Assembly (NCBI RefSeq): GCF_008711525.1
Contig: NZ_VXKS01000024.1
Span: 1-40,799, forward strand
Direction: 5' to 3'
DNA length: 40,799 nucleotides
Source of the DNA: Cysteiniphilum sp. JM-1
Lineage (GTDB): Bacteria; Pseudomonadota; Gammaproteobacteria; Francisellales; Francisellaceae
In this document: positions 33,084-40,605 of the stretch, piece after piece
How the letters are laid out: each line of letters opens with the position of its first letter
How positions within the stretch are numbered: position 1 is the stretch's first letter
Made by a program: the position numbers and the translations under genes
Notes under the pieces: model-generated
The model's input: only the letters and a program-made list of their open reading frames with translations
The model's database searches: none
What the model was told of the DNA's origin: nothing

Positions 33084-34349
33084 TTATGGCAGTTGTCTTT
33101 TTACTACAGAGTACACCAACGCAGGCGAAATAAAATCTAAGTTAACAACCTGAGGAGTATTTTCTACAGTAGCTAATAGCGTAGGATAATAGGAACCAAA
33201 TCTAGCATTTACGCTGTTGGCAATATACCTGATATCTTTTGTTCCAAAAATTTGTCCAGTAAAAGTCCAGCTTACTTGGAAGCCTAAATCTTTAGGTCGA
33301 TGATTATCCATGTTTTCAAGTTGCTTATAAAACATTTCCTCAAAATTTTGAGTGTTCGCATATCCACCAAAAAGATTACCATAAACACCATCCTTAGGGT
33401 CATAGGTGGTGGGATCTTTAACTTTTTTCCCTAATGCAATATATTGATCTAATTTATAGTGACTCACTAATTCAGCGTACTCAGGGTCTACTATAATGAT
33501 GATTTTTCCTCGGACGTCACCCACTTTAAGCCCGCCCCAGATAGGTTTTGTAACTTTAGCAAGCTTGCTTTTATATTTGGTGTTAACTAGCTTTAAAAAA
33601 GCGTCCATTGAGCTTTCTTCTGTGTGACTAATTCTCAATACTACGAACTCTTTATTGTGACTCGATAGAAACTGAGACGTGTCTTTCAAAATATTTTCGA
33701 CTATTTCTCCTTGGCATCCTATTTTTAATGACTTATGAAACGTCACTAATTTATTAGAAGTGTTCGTCTCAATTCGTACATCAAAAATGCGAGAACCAGA
33801 GCGCAATTGATCAGCAACATCACTAGTTTGGGTGATAACCCAGCTTCTTGCCACGCCGCTAGTGCAGCTTGTCGCTTGGCTCATTCCTGCATCATGCGAC
33901 CCTGGCAGGGTAATATCACTAATAAGCGTACTATCTTTGAGCTGAGACATCCACTTACTCATCGATAGCTGTGTTGCCTTATCCATAATGCTCACATCGA
34001 TATAGTTATTTCCTGTTCTGATAAAAGCATCATGAAATAAATCTAAACTTTTATCTTCGTTATAAGATTTCTTCTGAATATCTGCTCCTAAAAGAATATT
34101 GTTGATTTCTTCTTTGGTCTCATCCTTTACAATGACAACAGTACCCGCTTTATTATCAAACTCTAAACATTCTGCTTCTGCAGGATTTAGTTTGATATCG
34201 GCCTTTGTGCCTAGAACAGAAAATATCAATGTATTAGCACTGGTGTTATTAATGCAAAGACTTGCAGTAGCTGCATAAGCCCCAGTTGACATAAGTGCAA
34301 AAGTAGAAGCAGCAATGAGTTTTTTGGTTAATGATTTTTTGTGAGGCAT
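33084..34349 (-). CDS. Secreted phosphatidylinositol-specific phospholipase C X-domain protein
   Basis: 421 aa. Signal peptide 1-27 (basic MPHKKSLTKK, cleavage after AYA). Residues about 28-125 form an extra beta-rich region of unknown kind. The PLC-X domain covers about 130-410: ISDITLPGSHDAGM with catalytic His152, RIFDVRIE with Arg192, and LVTFHKS with His205, matching the two-histidine mechanism of bacterial PI-PLC. FVVLRISH and GKIIIIVD are further core strands. Such enzymes cleave phosphoinositides of eukaryotic membranes. AAGGAG lies six bases before the ATG. It has its own 211-bp upstream region with the same 18-bp box as the MACPF gene. Confidence 0.85.
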   Translation of the reverse strand: MPHKKSLTKKLIAASTFALMSTGAYAATASLCINNTSANTLIFSVLGTKADIKLNPAEAECLEFDNKAGTVVIVKDETKEEINNILLGADIQKKSYNEDKSLDLFHDAFIRTGNNYIDVSIMDKATQLSMSKWMSQLKDSTLISDITLPGSHDAGMSQATSCTSGVARSWVITQTSDVADQLRSGSRIFDVRIETNTSNKLVTFHKSLKIGCQGEIVENILKDTSQFLSSHNKEFVVLRISHTEESSMDAFLKLVNTKYKSKLAKVTKPIWGGLKVGDVRGKIIIIVDPEYAELVSHYKLDQYIALGKKVKDPTTYDPKDGVYGNLFGGYANTQNFEEMFYKQLENMDNHRPKDLGFQVSWTFTGQIFGTKDIRYIANSVNARFGSYYPTLLATVENTPQVVNLDFISPALVYSVVKRQLP

Positions 34350-34514
34350 GATTTTCTCCTTGTGTTGTTAGAACTTGTAATAATAAATTTGCTGTAGTTA
34401 AATTTAGTACTTTAAGTTAATTATGGTTAAAAATTATTTATAAATGATCGGGTTTACTCTTTCAGTAGATGAGCTTGCATTATGATTTCAAGCTGTTATA
34501 AAATTATTTTTGAA

Positions 34515-34532
34515 TTGTAAATTTTTTGTAAA
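34515..34532 (-). promoter_or_regulatory. Putative response-regulator box upstream of the PI-PLC gene
   Basis: Plus-strand TTGTAAATTTTTTGTAAA: two TTGTAAA half-sites (34515-34521, 34526-34532) at an 11-bp period. It differs by one base from the box at 38531-38548. It lies 165 bp before the PI-PLC ATG. A second shared motif, AATTTGCTGT, is at 34386-34395. Confidence 0.6.
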
Positions 34533-34560
34533 TATAGAGCCTTACGATTATGGTTTGAAT

Positions 34561-35295
34561 TTAAATAATATTAGACTCTATGAATTTCAATTTATTCCTA
34601 TATCCCTCGTGTGTTTCAACAAAAGCTTGAAGTTTAAAATTACCCTTTTTACTATAAATGCGAATCACTCTCCCTGAGGTTTCATCAGCATAATCAATTA
34701 CTAGGGCAGGAGAGCTCGCCAAGTTAGTAATCAACTGTCGTTGATTACTATTTTCATGAAAATTATAGAATATCTGTTGATATAACCAGCCAAAATCTTT
34801 ATCACGTGGATCTATCCAATAGGCGTTATGATTTATGTGAATTTGAATCTGCAAAAGATAATCTGTAAAGATCTCTTTAGCTCCAGCTTGTTGTGAATTA
34901 TTAGTTCGACTTAGGTGTAGCTTAGTGATTTGGTAATGCTTTCTTGTAGTTACCGTTTTTGTATTGGTGATAATAGGGACGACCCCAGAGTAAACATTAA
35001 TCCCATAAGTCGAAATGCTATAAAGGTGATCATCTCCTATTTCGACAACGGGCACAAATAGTGGCATGCTATGGGCATCAGTCAGTGCTTCTGGAAATGA
35101 AAATGGATAATTCTTACCATTGATGCTCAGCACATACTCCCCCTCAAGGCTAATATCTGATAGATCAAATTTGTAAAGCCCTGGTTTACCAATTCGCTCT
35201 TGCTTAACAGGCGTTAGATTCAGTGGTTGAACAGTGACCCCGTAAGAGATGAGCGAATTTGTGAGTAATATAGACAAAGAAAGATATTTAACCAT
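34561..35295 (-). CDS. Exported hypothetical protein, 244 aa
   Basis: Short signal peptide (MVKYLSLSILLTNSLISYG). The ATG at 35295 is chosen over the adjacent ATG at 35298, since AAGGAA is then five bases away. The mature part is beta-rich: LYKFDLSDISLEGEYVLSING, then FSFPEAL early, and YQITKLHLSR, LLQIQIHINHN and DETSGRVIRIY later. No family recognised. It lies 94 bp after the MACPF gene on the same strand, behind a hairpin, so it may be expressed at a reduced level from the MACPF promoter. It could be an accessory or immunity-like partner of the pore-former, but that is inference. Confidence 0.6.
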   Translation of the reverse strand: MVKYLSLSILLTNSLISYGVTVQPLNLTPVKQERIGKPGLYKFDLSDISLEGEYVLSINGKNYPFSFPEALTDAHSMPLFVPVVEIGDDHLYSISTYGINVYSGVVPIITNTKTVTTRKHYQITKLHLSRTNNSQQAGAKEIFTDYLLQIQIHINHNAYWIDPRDKDFGWLYQQIFYNFHENSNQRQLITNLASSPALVIDYADETSGRVIRIYSKKGNFKLQAFVETHEGYRNKLKFIESNII

Positions 35296-35335
35296 CATAT
35301 TTCCTTTATTTTTAAATTTTATATTAAACTTCTCA

Positions 35336-35365
35336 CCTCAAACCTATAGAGTTATAGGCTTGAGG
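35336..35365 (-). terminator. Hairpin between the MACPF gene and the 244-aa gene
   Basis: Nested arms CCTCAA/TTGAGG and CCTATA/TATAGG with a single A-C mismatch and a 4-base loop. Read in the gene direction it is not followed by a proper T-run, so partial termination or mRNA end protection is more likely than full termination. Confidence 0.5.
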
Positions 35366-35389
35366 CAAATATCACTACCAGACAAAAAA

Positions 35390-38300
35390 TTAGAATGGTG
35401 ACTGAGTATCAAAATAGATTCTCATAGGTGTATGCAAGACATTATTATACGCAGTTTGATCGGAAGTAATGTATCGTGCTTCTTGAATTGCATTGTTAAA
35501 AAAAGTTCTTGTAATGGGAGCAATGATGATTTCTGATCCTATATGATTATTCGCTGATTTATTTAGCTCTAGTAATACAGGATATTCAGATACTATATCC
35601 AAAGAAGGACAATCATATATAGCGTACCACTGCTGGAAAGGCTTGGAGCAGTAATGGTAAAGGGAAGGAGTCTTGGGTAAATAGAGTGAATAGATATCTT
35701 TTACAGAGTTGTAAAAAGCTATAGTTTTATTATTATCCATAGATTCTATTACTAGTCGATATTTTGGCATTAATCCACTTGGATCTTCGATGGCTTCAAA
35801 TTTTACGGGAGAGCGCTTAAGATCTGCGGCAATCTCTTGAGTGACACTGCCATATCTTGCCGGCAATTGGCGTAGAAAAACCTTACCATCCCTATCGATT
35901 GCGTAAGAAATCTGATAATAAAACGGTTGTTCATCTTTAGAAAAAAGTTTATAAATTTCGTAAAAACTTAATGTATTAATCTTCAATGAAGTGGTATTTT
36001 TATAAGTATCTGGTGGTGTTACATCGTTATTATAAGGAGGATTTGGTAAGAGTCCTATATGACTAGCTTCCCACACTTTACCTTTAGCAAAGTCCTTGAT
36101 TCCAAATAGATAAGTATTATCGCCATAGTAAGATGTGGCAGAGAAAATTGCACCACTACCATTGAGTAAACCTTTGGTGTTTAACTCATCATAAGTTTGA
36201 TAAAAGTTAGTATACTTAGGGTTGTTGCGTGTTGGTAACGCCATTAAATGTGTTTGTAAAGCAGTGATCAAATCCACTATACCTTTCTCATTTGCATCCT
36301 CATTTCCATTTAATGACTTAAGGTCATAGCTATTCCCTTTAAAATTGATCTCTCCATTTCGTACTTTGTTTGAACTGCCTGTTTGCGCAAAATAATGACT
36401 TAAGTCAATAAATAGGTTCTGCATATTTATATAAGGATGTTCTCCATCAACTAGCACGTTTTCATCGTTAATATACTCATCATAACTCACAAAATAATCT
36501 TTATTGTATTTGATAAACGAAGTGAGCTTAATGTATTCTGCTGCTGTATCACGCAATTTTTGAATGGCAAGCTCTCGTGCACTTTGCGTTAAATCTTCTG
36601 GATCAACGGTGAGTTCTGGAAAATAATATTCCCAAGGGGTAACACTAAAGTCGATTGCCAACTGTCCACTTTCAGGCAAAGGATCATCGCTGCTGGTGAG
36701 GTTTATGCTTTCACTTCGTACTGCATTTTGCGCCATATTAGACTTTAATTGTTGTAACTGTTTGCGTTGACTCTGATCAATATTAAAATAATGATAGAGC
36801 TTATCCTGATAAGCTTTAAATAATTCATCAAAGTCTTTGATCGGTAAAGTCAAAATTTTAGCTCTTATTTCATCAATTTCCTGATTAGATAAGGTAAGTA
36901 TTGGATTTTGTGCGAAATCATTATTTAATGACGTCAAGACAGCTGGTTTAGATTGTTCAGCAAAAAACTGCTCTAGCGAAGGCGTGTTATATAATTTTTT
37001 GGATTGTGCTTGCGCTTTTTCATCGTTATTTATTTTTTCTTTATATTCATTACGTTGGGTTTGGTAGAGCTCAAAATCGTTGCTAAAAATTTTACCATCC
37101 TTATTAGGAATCAATGCGGATATATCTATTATATAATTAAGCTGATCATTATAACTACCCGTAAGTTTATTATACTGAGTCACGTCTCCATACTCACTGT
37201 TATATTTGTCAATGAAAGCAGAAACTCTATCTCTTAAGATTTGGGTTTGTAAAAATTCTTTTTCAGGTACGCCAGCGTCGCTCTCTTTATATTTTTCATA
37301 CAGCCTGAGCATGATATTATATAGCCTATCCTCATTGGCATAACTATCTTGAATCAACAATTTAAGCTTATTTGTCATTTCTGTTTTTTCTTTAATCTTT
37401 TCCAGTCCTGCATTATCAAATTCAATTGCATCTGGCAATGTAGCGGCTTTTACTTCAATATGTTCTAGAGAAAAAGAATTCTTAAAATAATCTGACGTGC
37501 CTTCAATAACTTCTTGAATTTTTGCCTTAATCTCGCTTTCTATGCTAGCAAGTGCACTAGCATCACCAATAACATTACCAAATGTCCCCGTGTTACTAGA
37601 CATCTTGTAATCTGATCGCTTGATCGATGCAGCCTCAGCATGACCATATGAGGCACTGACAGAACCAGAGTTAATCAATCCATTATACTTATAAGAGGCA
37701 CTAGCTGACAAAGCCCAATCTGATTCTTTTTGATCGGTTGTTGCTGTCGCTGTCACTTGCCCAAAGGCACCAGCGGCATAGGTTACGCTACTCACAAAAT
37801 GCGTGCCATATTTTTGCTTGAATTCTGCAATCAAAACAGGTTTTAGTTCTGATTGTGCTTGTGAAATCTTATTAAGCGCATTACGTAGCCCAGGATTTGC
37901 TGTAAACATGGCCTCCCTAAGATTCTCGCGAATGCTATCATTGATGTTAATAATATTATCTACCAGTGGAATGTTTAATTTATATTCTCTTGTGTATAAA
38001 TAGCCTTCATTATAGGAAGTGGATTGCTGGCCTTGAAGCGATTTGCTATTTTGTTCAAATGCGCTTTGTAATTGTGCTTGATGAAAGCCAATGCTTAAAC
38101 CAGCACTTAAACTGGCGTTGTTTTTAACGGAACCTTTTTCTTCAGCCTTACTTTCTTGCAGATCAGTGTAGCTTGCAGTTCTTGTCATGGTCTCTATCCA
38201 TAATGGTGTAAAGTCATCATCATTAGATGAGTGCATATAGACAAGCTTCCCACTTTTTAAATCTCCCCCTGATAGTATGCTGTTAGTTTTAATGTCATAG

Positions 38301-38437
38301 GCAGCTCCTAGATGGATGTTTTTATAGACAATCGTACCACCTACTTTCTCTGTTTCCAAAGCAGCATAAAGTTCACCACCGCCAAACGTGCTACTTAATG
38401 CTAGTATAACGGGCATCACTTTCCTTTTAAATTTCAT
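35390..38437 (-). CDS. Secreted MACPF-domain protein, candidate pore-forming toxin
   Basis: 1015 aa. Signal peptide about 1-25 (MKFKRKVMPVILALSSTF, cleavage after LYA). Residues about 95-330 fit the MACPF/perforin fold: LYTREYKLNIPLV, then the family signature in EFKQKYGTHFVSSVTYAAGAFG (YGTHF at 210-214), followed by amphipathic Ser/Gly/Ala strands (LSASASYKYNGL, SGSVSASYG) suited to a membrane hairpin. The other 680 residues have no recognised domain. MACPF proteins oligomerise and perforate membranes. AAGGAG lies seven bases before the ATG. An 18-bp direct-repeat box is 94 bp upstream, facing the divergent response regulator. Confidence 0.8.
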   Translation of the reverse strand: MKFKRKVMPVILALSSTFGGGELYAALETEKVGGTIVYKNIHLGAAYDIKTNSILSGGDLKSGKLVYMHSSNDDDFTPLWIETMTRTASYTDLQESKAEEKGSVKNNASLSAGLSIGFHQAQLQSAFEQNSKSLQGQQSTSYNEGYLYTREYKLNIPLVDNIININDSIRENLREAMFTANPGLRNALNKISQAQSELKPVLIAEFKQKYGTHFVSSVTYAAGAFGQVTATATTDQKESDWALSASASYKYNGLINSGSVSASYGHAEAASIKRSDYKMSSNTGTFGNVIGDASALASIESEIKAKIQEVIEGTSDYFKNSFSLEHIEVKAATLPDAIEFDNAGLEKIKEKTEMTNKLKLLIQDSYANEDRLYNIMLRLYEKYKESDAGVPEKEFLQTQILRDRVSAFIDKYNSEYGDVTQYNKLTGSYNDQLNYIIDISALIPNKDGKIFSNDFELYQTQRNEYKEKINNDEKAQAQSKKLYNTPSLEQFFAEQSKPAVLTSLNNDFAQNPILTLSNQEIDEIRAKILTLPIKDFDELFKAYQDKLYHYFNIDQSQRKQLQQLKSNMAQNAVRSESINLTSSDDPLPESGQLAIDFSVTPWEYYFPELTVDPEDLTQSARELAIQKLRDTAAEYIKLTSFIKYNKDYFVSYDEYINDENVLVDGEHPYINMQNLFIDLSHYFAQTGSSNKVRNGEINFKGNSYDLKSLNGNEDANEKGIVDLITALQTHLMALPTRNNPKYTNFYQTYDELNTKGLLNGSGAIFSATSYYGDNTYLFGIKDFAKGKVWEASHIGLLPNPPYNNDVTPPDTYKNTTSLKINTLSFYEIYKLFSKDEQPFYYQISYAIDRDGKVFLRQLPARYGSVTQEIAADLKRSPVKFEAIEDPSGLMPKYRLVIESMDNNKTIAFYNSVKDIYSLYLPKTPSLYHYCSKPFQQWYAIYDCPSLDIVSEYPVLLELNKSANNHIGSEIIIAPITRTFFNNAIQEARYITSDQTAYNNVLHTPMRIYFDTQSPF

Positions 38438-38530
38438 TTGTAGTCTCCTTGTTAATCGATAATTTGCTGTGATAAAAAGAAATCAGCAAAAGAAATTTTG
38501 ACTGTTGAATGTTTGGATATTTTTTCCAAT

Positions 38531-38548
38531 TTGTAAATATTTTGTAAA
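38531..38548 (-). promoter_or_regulatory. Putative response-regulator box between the MACPF gene and the two-component system
   Basis: TTGTAAATATTTTGTAAA on the plus strand: half-sites TTGTAAA at 38531-38537 and 38542-38548, 11 bp apart. One base differs from the PI-PLC box. An 11-bp direct repeat is the known arrangement for OmpR/PhoB-type dimers. The motif AATTTGCTGT also recurs here (38461-38470). Confidence 0.62.
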
Positions 38549-38633
38549 GGTTTAGAATAACATGACAAAAACACTCTGTTTCTATAGAAAAAAAGGATGC
38601 TTTCATATAAAGTCTTTTTTAAAAACATACATA

Positions 38634-38639
38634 TATAAT
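38634..38639 (+). promoter_or_regulatory. -10 element ahead of the response regulator
   Basis: A perfect TATAAT 18 bp before the chosen ATG at 38658, in a TA-rich context. No clear -35 is visible. If used, the leader would be about 12 nt, and an upstream ATG at 38562 would not be transcribed. Confidence 0.4.
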
Positions 38640-38657
38640 CTGGAGCTTACTAACTAC

Positions 38658-39386
38658 ATGAGTGCCATATTTATTTTAGATGATGACCAAGAATGTCTTG
38701 ATTTGCTAAAAAGCTATTTTGAGCAGTTTTACTCCGTTGAGACTTTTTCTAAGCCAGAATTATTTTTGCAGCGATTTGCAAAGGAGGTTAGCAATTGTAG
38801 TCTGTTGCTTTTGGATCTAAATCTGAAATCCAACCTTATGGGAACCGATGTATACAAAAGCATCATAATGCAGAAGAAGATCCCCACAATCGTTATTTCA
38901 GCTCTACTTGACCCTATTGATAAAGTGATTTGTCTAGAACTTGGCATCAATGATTATGTCACTAAACCAATTCACATAAGAGAGCTTCATGCAAGAATAA
39001 AAAATCTGTTGAATTTATGTAATGAGAATCCCTTTAATCAGCATGAAAATAACAACGCTGCCAAAGGTGAATGCTGTAAGTATTTTTTCTCAGGTTGCGT
39101 GCTTGATGTGAGCAAAAAAATATTAGTGGGAAAATCAGGTGAAGTATTAGTCTTGACAAAAACATTGTACAATTTGCTGGTCATATTTCTAGAAAACCCT
39201 AAAAAAGTAGTTTCGCGTGAAATCTTACTCAAAAGACTTGGCAAAGACTATGATATTTACGATCGATCAATAGATGTACAAGTTAGTGGTTTGCGTAAAA
39301 AAATGACTAAGTTTATAAAAGATGAAATCATTCAGACAAGGCATGGCATGGGTTATTGCTTTGACTCGGATGTCATAAAGGAATGA
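38658..39386 (+). CDS. OmpR/PhoB-family response regulator
   Basis: 242 aa from the ATG at 38658. Receiver domain about 1-118: acidic pocket DDD (8-10), phospho-acceptor Asp53 (LLLLDLNLKS), Ser81 (VISALL) and Lys103 (VTKP). Winged-helix domain about 140-235: VLVLTKTLYNLLVIFLENPK, VVSREILLKRL, SIDVQVSGLRKK and TRHGMGYCF, the OmpR-type recognition helix and wing. The frame is open from ATG 38562, but that would add 32 residues before the receiver, so the later start is preferred. It is divergent from the MACPF gene and lies one base before the kinase gene. A direct-repeat box typical of this family lies in the shared promoter region. Confidence 0.88.
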   Translation: MSAIFILDDDQECLDLLKSYFEQFYSVETFSKPELFLQRFAKEVSNCSLLLLDLNLKSNLMGTDVYKSIIMQKKIPTIVISALLDPIDKVICLELGINDYVTKPIHIRELHARIKNLLNLCNENPFNQHENNNAAKGECCKYFFSGCVLDVSKKILVGKSGEVLVLTKTLYNLLVIFLENPKKVVSREILLKRLGKDYDIYDRSIDVQVSGLRKKMTKFIKDEIIQTRHGMGYCFDSDVIKE

Positions 39387-39387
39387 T

Positions 39388-40605
39388 ATGCTTTACGCAC
39401 TAAAACATGCAATCAAAACGCCCATTCTTAGTATTACATTAGGAGTTATTGTGATTGCCATTATTATTCAATCGATCCTAGGTATTTATTTTCTTACTGA
39501 GTATTTACCTTCGGAACAAAATAAAAAGCAAATTGCAGAATTAGCAGAAAGAGTCAAACGATTCGGGCAAAATTTATCATCTGAGCAAGATTTTATTGAT
39601 CATGTGGAAATACTGCAAAAAAATAACATTCGCGTTGGGGATTATAGCCTAAAGATAGGCCTGACAAAAGAGAGTTTATGTGGCGATGATGATGGATTTA
39701 ATAATGTAGTACTTGCCTTGGATAATGAAAAATGTTTCTTTTTCCAATACAATAAAAATATTGGTGCAACCTTTCTCTTTAGCAAAGACTCGCCAGTTAA
39801 TGTGACCATATGGCTGCCGCTTATATCTTTGCTGTTTATACTCGCATTGATATTGATCTATATCTTTGTGATATACAGAAGTTATTTCTATAGTATTTTT
39901 TATGCCAACTATCTATACCGCTATAGTAATAACTTTGAGAATAAGCAACTACTTCAGCTAAATGGCAGTCATAACAAATTTTTATCCTACTTAAACCGAA
40001 AAGTTATATCTTCAACGACAAACATTGAATCAATTATTAAGTCGCGCTCGAAATTACTATCAAGCACTTTGCATGACATACAAGGGCCACTAAATCGAGT
40101 TCGCTTAAGGATGGAGATCGAAAAAGGAGAGGTTAGTATAAAAGATGAAAAAGATTTTAATGAAATCAAACAAATATGCTCAGCATTAATTTTATATGGG
40201 AAGACCGATTGGTTGACCTCTGAAAATAATCAGTTGTTTGATTTGATTAGTTTACTGACGGAAGTTGAAAAAGACTATTTGTCTGTTGATTGCAATATCA
40301 CATTCCATTTTAGCGGGAAACGAATACAAATATATGGCAAACAAACTGCGCTAAAAAGAGCCTTTAATAATTTGATTGACAATGCCTTTAGTCATGGAGA
40401 TACAGTACAACTTAATTTAGTGACGGTCCAGAATAAAGCATTACTTACGATTATTGACAATGGTCCTGGCATAGATGAAAAATTAAAAGGTGTGATTTTT
40501 CAATATGGGGTTTCGATGAAAGGTTCATCTGGTTTGGGGTTGGCGATTGTTAGAGAAATCATAGACTATCACAAAGGTGATATAAAAATATTAGGTGACA
40601 ATTAG
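39388..40605 (+). CDS. Sensor histidine kinase, truncated at the C-terminus by an IS
   Basis: 405 aa. Transmembrane helix 1 about 12-35, a periplasmic sensor region about 40-138, helix 2 about 141-163, then a cytoplasmic kinase. H-box LLSSTLHDIQGPLNRVRLRM with His229; N-box ALKRAFNNLIDNAFSHGD; G1 TIIDNGPGID; G2 GSSGLGLAIVREI. The protein then ends DYHKGDIKILGDN, lacking the final strand of the HATPase domain. The last codons GAC AAT TAG already belong to the left end of an IS21-like element. It is coupled to the response regulator (AAGGA ahead, one base after its stop). Catalytic residues remain, but activity is doubtful. Confidence 0.87.
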   Translation: MLYALKHAIKTPILSITLGVIVIAIIIQSILGIYFLTEYLPSEQNKKQIAELAERVKRFGQNLSSEQDFIDHVEILQKNNIRVGDYSLKIGLTKESLCGDDDGFNNVVLALDNEKCFFFQYNKNIGATFLFSKDSPVNVTIWLPLISLLFILALILIYIFVIYRSYFYSIFYANYLYRYSNNFENKQLLQLNGSHNKFLSYLNRKVISSTTNIESIIKSRSKLLSSTLHDIQGPLNRVRLRMEIEKGEVSIKDEKDFNEIKQICSALILYGKTDWLTSENNQLFDLISLLTEVEKDYLSVDCNITFHFSGKRIQIYGKQTALKRAFNNLIDNAFSHGDTVQLNLVTVQNKALLTIIDNGPGIDEKLKGVIFQYGVSMKGSSGLGLAIVREIIDYHKGDIKILGDN

